Assembly (NCBI GenBank): GCA_032622095.1
Contig: CP136061.1
Coordinates: forward strand, 37,581,797-37,645,796
Source: Siphonodentalium dalli
Lineage: Eukaryota > Mollusca > Scaphopoda > Gadilida > Siphonodentaliidae
Direction: 5' to 3'
Length of the DNA: 64,000 nt
Shown here: one piece after another, positions 22,963 through 33,591 of the stretch
Numbering within the stretch: the stretch's first letter is position 1
How the letters are laid out: every line of letters starts with the position of its first letter
Translations under genes and position numbers: made by a program
The notes under the pieces: model-generated
Database searches by the model: none
The model's input: the letters and a program-made list of their open reading frames with translations, nothing else
What the model was told of the DNA's origin: nothing

Positions 22963-23425
22963 GTTAACTAGGGATAGGCCTGTCCCAGGTGGGACAAAGG
23001 TATTCCCATACTGAAAATGTTCTTATTCAAAAAAGGGGGATAACTGAACACAAAAAATGTCGGACAGACCTCATAATCGCAGGTGCATACATTCCCACAA
23101 TACTAAATAACTGTGCCAAGTTTTAAAACAATTGACCAAAAAATATAGGAATCAAAAGCTCGGACAAAGGTATATACCCCTGTATTGAACATTTTCTAAG
23201 TCGAGAAAGGGGGATGTCTCCACACACAAAACAAACAGTAAAACAGACCTCATAATAGCACGTTCCCATGGTACTAAATATCGGTGCCAATTAAGTTTAA
23301 AAAGATTTACCAAAAAATGTGGGAATAAAAGCTCGGACAAAATTGTGTCCATGGACGGTACGACAGATGGCTGGCTATATGGACAGATGGACAAGTTGAT
23401 TCATTGCAGGGGGGGGGGGTATAAC
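22963..23425. repeat. Dispersed repeat G, copy 2
   Basis: TAGGCCTGTCCCAGGTGGGA, AAAATGTCGGACAGACCTCA, CATAATCGCAGGTGCATACA, AAAGCTCGGACAAA, a duplicated body and a terminal G10 block. Confidence 0.7.
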
Positions 23426-23585
23426 AAGTTCACCACTAGTCTTCGCAGTTTGTAAATTGATCGGGGCCTAAACGACAGCCTTGTTTTTTCTATGACGTGG
23501 CCTATATGAGGCTGATTTTAAGAAGCTACAATGCTACATGTATTTTAATGTTATAGATTTGTAATAAAAACTTAAATCATATAAG

Positions 23586-23736
23586 AAATAAACGGCGGTT
23601 TCAATGTGGTCATGGGATTTTGACCGCGAGAAAAAATCAGCAAACTGCATGAACCCCGAAGGGGTTCATGCGGAGTTTGCTGATTTTTTATCGCGGTCAA
23701 AACCCATGACCATGTTGAATCCGCTGTTAATTATTT
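23586..23736. mobile_element. 150-bp hairpin MITE
   Basis: The arms from AAATAAACGGCGGTTTCAAT to CATGAACCCC and their inverse meet at a GAA loop. The inner stem (TTTTGACCGCGA, AATCAGCAAACT, GCATGAACCCC) is nearly perfect. No protein. The flanks 23426-23585 and 23737-24269 show no gene. Confidence 0.7.
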
Positions 23737-24269
23737 ATATTTATATACTTAAATTCATTATGAACTAGGATTGTCTGTCTTTCCCACTATTTATTCATCT
23801 ATTTAAATGAACGCATTAGAGTTCAGTTCAGAAAGTGCGAATCCTCGTTTTTTGGAAAACCAAACATTTTGAGAATCCGTTCTTGAAGAACGGAAAAAAA
23901 ACGCAATTTCACAGTTTAGTATACACATATGACAAACTGTATTGTTTAGCTAGTAACTAATGCATGTAGACGTGTTGATTTCAAGAATGATAACTGAAAC
24001 TAACAATTAAGTTTCGGCTGTGAATAAGAAATCGACAACAGGCCGTTCTACCATAATGATATATTTGTGAGGTTCGGGGGATATTTGTAGCGGTAATGAA
24101 TATGATAAAACGTTATTAATTAGCGGGATTTTTGAACATCAACGCTCCGTAACACAGAGCAGCAACACTGATTATAGACCGAAACAAATTTCTTGCCAAA
24201 TCCGGACGTACTATATACTCAAGCAGTCGGTAATGTCCGACAATCCCCGGTGATTTCCGGGACCAATGT

Positions 24270-24330
24270 GTTCATAAACCTATGAACGACATTGGAAGTG
24301 ACGTCACGTTATGTTCATAGGTTTATGAAC
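24270..24330. repeat. Short inverted repeat around a CRE-like site
   Basis: TTCATAAACCTATGAAC at 24271 and its inverse at 24313 flank AAGTGACGTCACG. That contains the palindrome TGACGTCA, the known CREB/ATF site. The function here is unproven. A small tandem duplication (CTGTAAACTGTCAGTAACCA) follows at 24418-24510. Confidence 0.5.
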
Positions 24331-24663
24331 GCATTGAATAAGGGGGCGTGTCTACCGTAACGCTATGGGGAAATCGGAAGAGATATCAGGTGTATGTAAA
24401 TATATCTTAATGTTGCTCTGTAAACTGTCAGTAACCAATGGCAATGTTTTGTTATGTCTCTGTAAACTGTCAGTAACCATGCAATGGCATGTTTTGTTAT
24501 GTCTCTGTATTGGGTTTTTGTATTATGTATAAACAATATCTTTTTCACAGAATATTCAAAAATAATAAACAGAATCGCATAAGGTTTAAACTGATATTAA
24601 AATATAACTCAAGCACATTTCAACTACTTGTTGAATGTTGACCATTGAACAAGTTCATGTCTT

Positions 24664-24930
24664 CATGAATGATTTAATCATATTTTGTACCCACATGTTT
24701 TCATGAATGATTTAATCATATTTTGTACCCACATGTTTTCATGAATGATTTAATCATATTTTGTACCCACATGTTTTCATGAATGATTTAATCATATTTT
24801 GTACCCACATGTTTTCATGAATGATTTAATCATATTTTGTACCCACATGTTTTCATGAATGATTTAATCATATTTTGTACCCACATGTTTTCATGAATGA
24901 TTTAATCATATTTTGTACCCACATGTTTTT
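24664..24930. repeat. 38-bp minisatellite, seven units
   Basis: The unit CATGAATGATTTAATCATAT plus TTTGTACCCACATGTTTT is repeated seven times with practically no differences. It starts inside GAACAAGTTCATGTCTTCATG, from which the first unit probably arose. Confidence 0.9.
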
Positions 24931-25725
24931 TAAGAAGTTTGCTGAGTGGAACTTATTTCTGTTTACTGTTCGCATGTTCCCATTTTGAACTCTAATCTCT
25001 CGTTAGTCGGCTTGCCTCCTGCCCTCCTTACTGGGGCCCTGGGTTTTACGGGGCTGATAAAAAGGCCCTGCATTTGCCAGGTATGGGGCTTTGTCAGTCC
25101 TATCAAAATGGAAAGACTGTTCACCATGAGGCCGTAGGCTGGTTGTTATACTTATACGAAGATCACTATACATGCATATGTTTATTAATTCCATTAAAAA
25201 TTTGCACCCTGCATGTTGCTTTTTGGGTCCATGCACACATTTATTTTATATGCTTCCTTGCCTTCGTTGGAAACTTTAGTACGTTTTGTTAACAAAAATC
25301 ATGGGGAGTGGTTTCTTATTTCTTCATTGATGCCCGACATGTACATGTGATGCTAGCTGCACCATTTTATTAACTACATGTGTGTTGTTGATACCAAACG
25401 TATGACGTCAAACGTAATACTGGCAGTAGGACGTGAAATGGATGGAAACCCTGCAGTCACATGAATCAAAATGGCAGATCTCTTTCGAGTAAAGATATTC
25501 TCTATCCCATAATAACAAATGCCAAAAGTTAAAATTGTCTCCAACTGTGCTTCCCTGCACGTTTATTCAGGTAAGCACGTTTATTGACTTTTATCAGGAT
25601 TTATGCCCTGTTTATTAAATTTTATCAGGATTTGCACCCCGCATGTTTATTCGGGTCTGCACGTTTATTAAATTTTATCAGGATTTCAACCCCGCATGTG
25701 TATTAAATTTTATCAGGACATCCAC

Positions 25726-27601
25726 TAGTGCTGTGCGTCGGATCCGACATGAACCCAAAATCCGATCCGACAGCATTTTTGAAAATCCGAATCCGAATCC
25801 GAATCCGATGGCTATTTTGAATCCGATCCGAATCCGATGTCAATTTTGAATCTGAACACGAATCCGAATCCGATGTGTATCGCTAAATCCGATCCGAAAT
25901 CCAATCCGAAATCCGACCCAAATCCGCAACATATAAATTGTAAATAGTGTGACAACATTGTGTAAAATGTGTGTCTCAACATCAAACTTTTGTTGCTGAG
26001 GTCAAGGGATGGGTCATTGGGGTGAAGGGGGACTGTAGAGTGTACTACTCAGTGTGGACACCCCATGCATCCGGATATGCTCGTAGTGGAAGACATGCTC
26101 GTAGCGGAATAACCACATGGCCCGCGATTTGCACATCGTCTTTAGTTGTCGTAAGTTATTTCATAAAAACACGGTTTATTTTACCTTGATTCTTTTTTAA
26201 ACGTTAACAGCGATAATCGGTCTACAGAAATGAGCGGTTGTGGTTTCGCAATTTGCATGTTACTGTTCGATAATCGGGTTTTATACGAAAATTATGACCT
26301 GAAATACTTACTCGATATAAGTTTTATCAAATTTTAATGAATCTTTGCATTGATACATTATATAACATACAGTCTCTCAAAGTATGATATCTTAGCTTCA
26401 AAATGAACTGGACATGTTAGCGATGTCAATCATATTAGTGCCCGAAAAATTAGTTTCCATGGAGGCACTCACTTGATTTTGGGGCATGTCTCTAGCAAAC
26501 GTAAAACCACTGCTATAGACATGCCATATGTTCTTGCTATGACCTGCATATATTGTAATTTTTTACAATGGAAAATGTAGAAACATGACTGAAAATGTTG
26601 TCTATTATATTAAGGGAATATCCGCGGAAATAGCAATGTATGCAAAGACTATATTATCTGGGCTGTTACCACGGAAATCGTAATTTTATGTAAGAAATGC
26701 AAATTTTGCCACAATTTTTGGCCTAACTTCCCGGTAAAATAGGATTAAACTGCATCCATGTTTAAAGAAGTTTGATGTACAGTTGGGTAAATTATAGCCA
26801 CAAATAGTACCGCCACCGCCAACCACTGGTATGTGTTGGTTTCGGTGCAACATGTGTCTAACCGTGAACGGTGTGCAAATCGCAGGCCATGTGGTTATTC
26901 CGCAACGAGCATGTCTTCCGCTACGAGCATATCCGGATGCATGGGGTGGTAGACGCATATAAGAAAATTAGAGAATTTAACGGGATGATCAGGAATTGGG
27001 GATTCGGGAATCCGGAACTTTGTCCTAACTTACCTAAGTGACAGTACTGTAAGTGTAAGACACTACGTAGTACGTACAGTGTAAGTGACATGGTGGTACG
27101 AAGTTACGAACTAACGAAACATCTGTACTCTGTAGTCTGTACTACTCTGTAATTTAAGTTGATGGAGGCTGAACCGACTGGACGGATTGGAGTATGTAGT
27201 CTGTACCTTCTGAGAAAATGTGTTTTCGCGGAAACGTGACGTCAGATTTCCTAGAAATTTCGTCTGACCTTGACACACTAAGATGGCAGTAAGAGTAGCC
27301 TACATTTATATAGGCCCTACGCTTAATCTGAGACTCTGAGACTGTGTTAGAAACTTAGAATCCAAGTTATCCACCCCATAAATGTAACATGATGGAGATC
27401 GGATTGTACGGTCCGATCCAGACAATCCGAATCCGAATCCGACAGCATTTTTGAAAATCCGACTCCGAATCCGAATCAGACGACAATTCTGAATCCGATC
27501 CGGATCCAAATCCGATTTTTTAAACATTGTAAATCCGATCCGAATCCGATCGGATTCGGATCGGATCGGATTCGGATTATCAGATCCGACTCACAGCACT
27601 A
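25726..27601. mobile_element. hAT-like element with ATCCGA subterminal repeats
   Basis: TAGTGCTGTGCGTCGGATC at the left is inverted (one change) at the right. The flanks ACATCCAC (25718-25725) and ACTTCCAC (27602-27609) match at 7 of 8, as expected for a hAT target duplication. Both subterminal zones are arrays of (G)AATCCGATCCG words. There is no transposase frame. TGACGTCA occurs at about 27238, and ATGGCA|GTAAGA at about 27283 could be a vestigial first exon. Confidence 0.7.
26060..26947. mobile_element. Inverted-repeat element nested in the hAT element
   Basis: About 77-bp terminal inverted repeats (26060-26136 and 26871-26947) begin ACCCCATGCATCCGGATATG and include GACATGCTCGTAGCGGAATA. 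Near-identical arms suggest a younger insertion. No target duplication is assigned and there is no protein. Confidence 0.7.
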
Positions 27602-27655
27602 ACTTCCACCATGCTCGTTTATTTGGGTCTGCATGTTTATTTGGAACACTAGAGT

Positions 27656-29143
27656 AAAACTTAATGCATTGGAATCTCCAGACAGTAATAATGGTATTTG
27701 TCTGGCTGTAATCTGCTTACATTATCAGAATATCCCATAAAATAGAGAGTGGACAATTAAAATTCTCATCCATATCAATAAAATTATCACATCTAATGCA
27801 ATGTATGTTATGAATTTGCTTCTGTGAGCATGAACATGATTACTGAACACATGGAATCAATGATATTAAATTCTAAAAGTTACCAAAAAAAAAACAACCA
27901 ATTTATCCCCATTGGGGCAAATTTTTGGCCAGTCCTAGGAATATTTTTGGTAAGCAATAAAGAAGAATAGAGTGAATTTTCTCTATACAAATAAACAGGT
28001 AGGCAACAGAAGGTGAATTTTATGCAAATACCGAAAATATACGATTAACCGATATACAATTAACTTAAATATTCAATTAACCAATATACAATTAACTCAA
28101 ATTCAAGTTGACTTTATATGGTTTCAAAACTGGAAGAAACCATTCAGAATCAGAAGTAAATGGGTTAATATTGTGATGACAACTGAGGGAGATAACCCAG
28201 ATATTCTAGATATTTCTTAACCAAGATAAACACAGCTACATTACAGAAAAAATGGATGACTTTTTTGCACTGTAGAATAGTGATAGAAATCTAAGTCAAG
28301 AGCCAATCAGTGAACCATGTCGAACCAGAAGGTTATCTCCTCGTTAACCATCCAATTCATTTATCCCACCTGACAGGTATTTTAAACAACTTAATGTACT
28401 CAGCAAATAATATGAACAATTAACTGCTGGAATTCATTACAGGGAAGCTGGGCATCACTAACTATTAATGCTGGTACTGGGTTATATAACAGGTTGGCCT
28501 ATTTGATCTCTTCTACACTACAGTACTATCAGGTCTGTCTGAACTAGGCAGATATACAGGTGTGTGGAGATTCCACAGTACTATAGTAGGTGTGACTGCA
28601 GGGGCGCTGGAAGCAAACGGAGGGCAAGGGGGCCACAACTTCCAGAAAAGGACACTTTTTCAGTCAGGTGTTGGCATGTACGTATCAGCTATCCTGATAG
28701 AAATTGACGACCATCAATGTGGTTTCACCCTGGTAATATCATGATAACATACTGGCATTGCTGTAACCACTAACACCGCTGTAACCATTAACACAGCGGT
28801 AAGGTTACCACAACCACGGTAAGGTTACCGCTTTAAAACAGCGATGCATGCAGGATTTAAAGTAATTAAAAGCAACTCTTCAAAGAGTTACAACAGTAAA
28901 AGCATTACTAAAAAATTGCATGCACTTTTTTTTATTGGTCTTATTGTAATCTTCCAGCTGAGTGGCCAACATTGTAGCACTGCATGCTGCACGCCATAAA
29001 CTTTACATGACTTTTAAGTTGCAGTCTTTGTTTTGGCTGTCAAATTATAAACTCCACCCATCACCTGGTGTCAGGCCACATTTATTGACTTTACACATGC
29101 AGGCATGAACACCAAGTTCAGTGATTCTCCTTATATCTATGTA
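27656..29143. other. No gene recognised
   Basis: AT-rich. There are small tandem words only: ATACAATTAACT-AA at 28040-28100, and GGTAAGGTTACC / GCTGTAACCA-TAACAC near 28760-28835. No supported exon. Confidence 0.4.
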
Positions 29144-29266
29144 CAGTAATGCCCTAATTAATCGACTCCTTTAACCACAGCAGAATTATGGGTAAGCTTT
29201 CCGATGAATGGCAACAAGCCATATTTCCGACTAAATCCTGAAAAGTTACCCATAATTCTGCTGTGG
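29144..29266. mobile_element. Family C MITE cut by a TTAA MITE
   Basis: CAGTAATGCCCTAATTAATC, a shortened left arm, then the right arm to CTGCTGTGG. The next bases, TTAA, are the insertion point of the type A element. The missing right end (GGAGTCGATT-ATTTAGGGC) does not reappear after 29844, so a deletion or recombination followed. Confidence 0.7.
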
Positions 29267-29844
29267 TTAACCCTTTACCCAACAGAAGGGCCCTGTGCCA
29301 ATGCATTCTTTTATATATGCGAGTCGACCATAGGTCGCCTCGCATATATAAGAGAATGCATTGGCTTAACACATTAAATATTATAAAATTGTTAAAGAAT
29401 GTAAGAAAAAATTGTAGAAAGTGTTAAAAAAAAGATTTTTTTTAGGCCAATGCATTCTCTTATATATGCGAGGCGACCTATCCAACAAAACGGCCAAAAC
29501 CGGCCAAATAAAGCTTCAACAGCCTAAAATATCTTCGGTCTGTCTCAATAGAACCATACAAATATGGATATCATTGGAACCGGCTCCTTGACCACATTGT
29601 GATAGTTACAGTTATGCCCTGTGCCAATGCATTCTCTTATCTATGCGAGTCGACCATAGGTCGCCTCGCATATATAAGAGAATGCATTGGCCTAAAAAAA
29701 CATTATAATTTGTTCTTACATTTGTTAACAATTAATATGTGTTAAGCCAATGCATTCTCTTATATATGCGAGGCGACCTATGGTCGACTCGCATATATAA
29801 GAGAATGCATTGACACAGGGCCGTTCTGTTGGGTAAAGGGTTAA
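29267..29844. mobile_element. Chimeric double TTAA hairpin MITE
   Basis: One type A copy (short end first) breaks off inside its second hairpin at 29480 (GCGAGGCGACCTAT). It joins directly to CCAACAAAACGGCC, the long end of a second copy lacking its own TTAACCCTTTAC start. It then runs to a normal GGGTAAAGGGTTAA. Three complete hairpins and one half hairpin remain. Confidence 0.75.
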
Positions 29845-29902
29845 AAGCGAAATTGAATTGCACTTTTAACCTTTCATGATGGGAGCTGTGCTGGTGCACC
29901 AT

Positions 29903-30415
29903 TAAAGAACCTGTTCCAGTGCATTATATTATATACATGTATGTGAGTCTCCAATAGGGAGCCTTGATATACAATGTATAAGAGAATGCACTGACTTACA
30001 AGGCCAAGGTAATGTATTCTCTTATATATGAGAGGCTCACTATGGCTGAAGGGGTCACTCTCACCAAAAAAAGTGCTGAAGGGTACACAGGATTTTCAAA
30101 ATGTGCTGAAGGGTACACAGGGTTTGAAATGTCGTTCTAAATGACATTCAATTTTCGTATCTGTCATGATTTCTGTTAGAGAATAATTGTTTACGTTCCA
30201 ATGAATAATAAAGTGTACTGAAAACAAACTGCTAATGGGTGCCAGACTTTCATAAATACAATTTAAGTAATGGTGTTCGTTCCGATCACAAACCCTGTGT
30301 ACCCTTCAGCACATTTTCAAACCCTGTGTACCCTTCAGCACTTTTTTTGGTGAGAGTGACCCCTTCAGCCTCACTATGACTTGCATATATAAGAGAATGC
30401 ATTAGCACAGGTTTT
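29903..30415. mobile_element. Old degenerate type A hairpin element
   Basis: Eroded hairpins (AGTGCATTATATTATATACA; CTTGCATATATAAGAGAATG) are recognisable. It is split by the insertion at 30045-30369. Confidence 0.5.
30045..30369. mobile_element. MULE-like MITE with 9-bp target duplication
   Basis: The terminal inverted repeats are about 75 bp and nearly identical, starting GCTGAAGGGGTCACTCTCAC. The 9-bp direct duplication CTCACTATG occurs at 30036-30044 and 30370-30378. Each arm holds two copies of GTGCTGAAGGGTACACAGG. Nine-base duplications and long arms are typical of Mutator-like elements; without a transposase the family is inference. Confidence 0.75.
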
Positions 30416-30447
30416 CTCGCAAAATTTCAGGAAGGTCCAGCCATGGA

Positions 30448-31032
30448 CAGGTCAGGGAGAACCCAAAATTTATGTACTAAACCTCGATTTGTGTTAAAAA
30501 CCTCAATCGAGGTTCTTCGAGACCATGTGACCACTGGTCAAAACATACACCCATGATATAAGGGGAAACACTCTAAACCAAATATGATACTAATGGAAGT
30601 AATGTAGTGAAAGTAATATAGGTTACGGTAGTGTGGAGTATTTCACAGTGTTTCATCTTACACCTATGGGAGGCCAAATTCACATTTAATAATAAATTGT
30701 GCTTGAGCGCAATTAGTCCAACAAATTAGACTATTCGGATTAATACATATTTTTATATTTGGACATTTACGATTGTATTACTCCTTATGAAGGATTAAAT
30801 GTTCCATAAATGTCCAAATATTAAAATTCCAATTAATCCGAAAGTCTAATTTGTTGGACTAGAGCGCAATCAAGCACAATTAATTATTAAATGTGAATTT
30901 GGCCTCTCATATGTGTAAGATAAAATACTCCACACTATATCACCAGTGGTCACATGTTCTCGAAGAACCTCGATCGAGGTTGTTTACACAAATCGAGGTT
31001 TAGTACATCGATTTTGGGTTCTCCCTGACCTG
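30448..31032. mobile_element. 585-bp palindromic element with 5-bp TSD
   Basis: CAGGTCAGGGAGAACCC starts it and the inverse ends it. ATGGA flanks both sides (30043 plus 400, that is 30443-30447, and 31033-31037). The two arms fold along nearly their whole length (TAAACCTCGATTTGTGT, AACCTCGATCGAGGTT, CCAAATTCACATTTAATA). The centre is near 30745. No protein. Confidence 0.75.
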
Positions 31033-31429
31033 ATGGAATTTGGAAGAATTAAAAATCCAAATATATCTAAATATGAAGAAAACGTCACAAATGGAATGAA
31101 AATAGTAGGACGCTCAAAAAAAAGGTTTGTCTGCAACTTTTATGAGAACTGCATGTTCCGGTCCCAGTTCCGCACAATTTAAAAACCATGGTTTAAATTA
31201 AAAATGCGTAGAATCGTGATTTGATACATACATGTGATGTTTTAGTCTACTTAAAAAAAAATGTAAGATTTGATATATATTAAATGCAATATCATATTAA
31301 TTGTCACCATAACACCCTTAATTTATACAATAGTCAAAGGTGTACTTAAAATGACTGAATAGTCAATACGTACATTGTAAACCATTTGAGAAAATGACCT
31401 GGTTCTCTTCATCATTGTATGATGACGTG

Positions 31430-31575
31430 ATTGGCTGCAGTCTCGAAATCGAAGGGAAGAGTCTATTCAGCGATGTATATCTCATTTACGTCCATGGTCT
31501 ATTTGACTCGGAGTGAACCACACTTTTCCCCGCGAACTTGAAAAGGCGCCACCCGGCCCCGCGTTCTCCACAATC
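31430..31575 (+). promoter_or_regulatory. Candidate promoter
   Basis: GATGACGTGATTGGC joins a CRE-like TGACGT to an inverted CCAAT box. GC-rich GGCGCCACCCGGCCCCGCG lies just upstream of the ATG at 31576. These are known core-promoter-proximal motifs. The combination with the following exon-like segment is suggestive only. Confidence 0.3.
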
Positions 31576-31625
31576 ATGTCGATATACTCACCCAATTCAG
31601 TTGAAAGTAATAACCGGCAGTTCAG
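31576..31625 (+). CDS. Candidate first coding exon, unknown protein
   Basis: ATG at 31576 has A at -3 and opens MSIYSPNSVESNNRQF. After 50 nt it meets an excellent donor, CAG|GTACGT, giving a phase-2 exon. It is preceded by a GC-rich segment with CRE-like and CCAAT-like motifs. No matching downstream exon was recognised. Splicing it onto the acceptor at 45549 reaches a stop before the zinc-finger start, so it does not code for the same protein by that route. The sequence is too short to name and may be chance. Confidence 0.3.
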
Positions 31626-31639
31626 GTACGTGACCCCGA

Positions 31640-32089
31640 TTATTCGCGGTCTAGAAAATCCAGGAGGGCCCTCCTAGATTTTCCCTGGCGGGCTATAGAT
31701 GTCAGAGATTAGCAGAATGTTTTGTTATATGTCCTAACAGGTTTCACAAAGTAAATTTCTTGTTGGTGAGTTTCATGTTGGTGAACTTTAGGAGGGGGGC
31801 TGAAAATAGCCCTCCAAGAGTCAATTTTGCGAGGGCTGTAGGAGGGCAATCCTCCTCATATTTCCAGCCAATTTATTCCTGGTACCGGTAGTCAAAACCA
31901 CATTTGTTGAAAACTTGAATTTGTGTCATAAAGCTGGAAAATTAACCAAGGCCAACTTTGGTAAGAAAGTTGCAAGAAAAATTCCGAGCACGTATGATGA
32001 ATGAGATGGTGGGTCAAGATGACTCAAAACCATTGTTGAAAATATTCATCATTAGGATTGAAATATGTCCATCAGTTGGAAATTTTCTA
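31640..32089. other. Non-coding; short palindrome only
   Basis: AAAATCCAGGAGGGCCCTCC with AGATTTTCC after it (31654-31684) is a 30-bp palindrome. Similar GAGGGC words recur at 31790-31860. No gene recognised. Confidence 0.4.
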
Positions 32090-32484
32090 GATCATGCCAT
32101 GAATCTCTATACTCTTAGCTATACGCCCGTGGTGATCATATTCCACAGCACACACAACCTTGGAACTTTTAGAAGTTTTGACAGGGAACCATTTAAAGTC
32201 GAAAAAATAACGCGGAAAATATATTTCGTAGTCATTAATCTGTTCCTGTAGGTGAAGGTCAAAATTGGAAATTGCATGCTTTTCTGTGACTTTTGTGAGC
32301 CGATGTCGCAATAAACATTAAATTAATCACCCGGGAGAAATTCCACAATTGTAACAGACAGACATGTAACATACAGACTTTATAAGGTTCCTTGTCAAAA
32401 CTTCAAAAAGTCCAAGGTTTTGTACTGGTGGAATGTGATCCCTCAATGCGTGCGTTAGTCAGAGTAGAGATTCAAGGCATGATC
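32090..32484. repeat. Foldback family J, copy 2
   Basis: Starts GATCATGCCATGAATCTCTA and ends with the inverse. The arms include GATCATATTCCAC and GTCGAAAAAATAACGCGG. The region 32485-33125 after it holds no recognised gene. Confidence 0.6.
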
Positions 32485-33125
32485 AAGGAAATTTCCAACC
32501 ACATGCATGGGATATTTCGAAGGTCGGAGAGCTGGAGTTGTCAGTTGGACAATTTCAACCCGGGACTGCAAGTTGTCTTTTGGTGCAGGAGAGACAAATC
32601 AGGCTGCGATCGAGTTTGTCAAACTAAAATTTAGAGTTCTCTCCCTGACCTCGCTGGACCAATATATTCCTTGGCCGATCGTTTGTTAAGTTTACCCAAT
32701 GCTCATTCGACAAACCTCGTCATTCTCCGTTCCCGTTTTCCTGAGATGTCAAAGTGTCGACCGAGGAGTCATGTATCGAACAGTCCACTGACCGCGCGGG
32801 AATCGACATTCAGATGGTGGAATTTAAAAATTGGATAATGTGCCTTTGATCTCAGATGCTTAAAGGGGGACTAATTATTGTACGTGATCGACGAAGAGCG
32901 TTTATTATCAGCTCAGAAGATATGTGGGGAAATTGGCACGTGTACAGACGTACTTTTACACAAGGAAGGAGCTTTTAAATATTCATGAATTCAATATGGA
33001 AGTGTTATAGCTACTCCAGAACTTAGAAATGTCGCATTAAAACGACAGAACCGGGCCTGCATGGTGAATCCAATATGGCCACGAGTTTAGTGGCAGGGCG
33101 TATATACAGAGCGTTTATTTTTAAC

Positions 33126-33591
33126 TTAAAGGTACTCAACCCGATAAAACTCCTCTCAATTACTATTTCAATGGCTTCGGGGGTCAAAAATATTTGATTC
33201 GAGTCGAGGAAGTCACCCATCAAAGCTCAGATTTGTTAGATATCGATTTTAGAAATCTATTATTTTTCATTATCGGGAATTCTTTCTGGCCCAGAAGAAT
33301 GTCAAAAATTCGTTATTTTTACCCACTTGTCTGTTTGAATAGAATTTTGGCGTAATATCTCGAGCAGGTTACCAAATTGACGGCAGTTATTAGTACTCAT
33401 CTCGAGAACATAAGAATTTTCAAAAATCAATATCTAATAACTCTGAGCTTTGTTTGATGGGTTCCTCGACTCGAATCAAATATTTTTTACCCCCAAAGCC
33501 AAAGAAATAGTAATATAGGACCCTCTGATCGGATTGTTGTTGTTGGAATCTGTTGAGATGGGGACCCTCTTTACGGGTTGAGTACCTTTAA
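33126..33591. mobile_element. TTAAAGGTACTCAA MITE, family I
   Basis: TTAAAGGTACTCAACCCGAT to GGGTTGAGTACCTTTAA, with inverted inner arms (ATTACTATTTC-TGGCTTCGG, GATTCGAGTCGAGGAA). The termini give TTAA on both sides, so a TTAA (or TA) target is possible. Other copies: 40285-40687, and halves at 49190-49440 and 50941-51223. Confidence 0.7.

Larger units (their letters stand above)
25140..27655. mobile_element. Diverged family E element, host of nested insertions
   Basis: Its left part has GCATGTTGCTTTTTGGGTCC and repeated GCACGTTTATT / ATTTTATCAGGATTT words. Its right end reads TTTGGGTCTGCATGTTTATT then GGAACACTAGAG-TA, the diverged form of the family E terminus. A hAT element interrupts it at 25726. 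Confidence 0.5.

Noticed and set aside
24664-24930. CRISPR-like regular repeats here and at 52537-53302
   Set aside because: The units are head-to-tail tandem repeats with no unique spacers, in a eukaryotic genome.
25971-26958. Two open frames on opposite strands sharing HASGYARSGRHAR
   Set aside because: They are the two arms of the nested inverted-repeat element read on opposite strands.
27230-27300. TGACGTCA followed by ATGGCA|GTAAGA as a promoter and first exon
   Set aside because: Only two codons, within a non-autonomous hAT element; at most a relic of a transposase gene.
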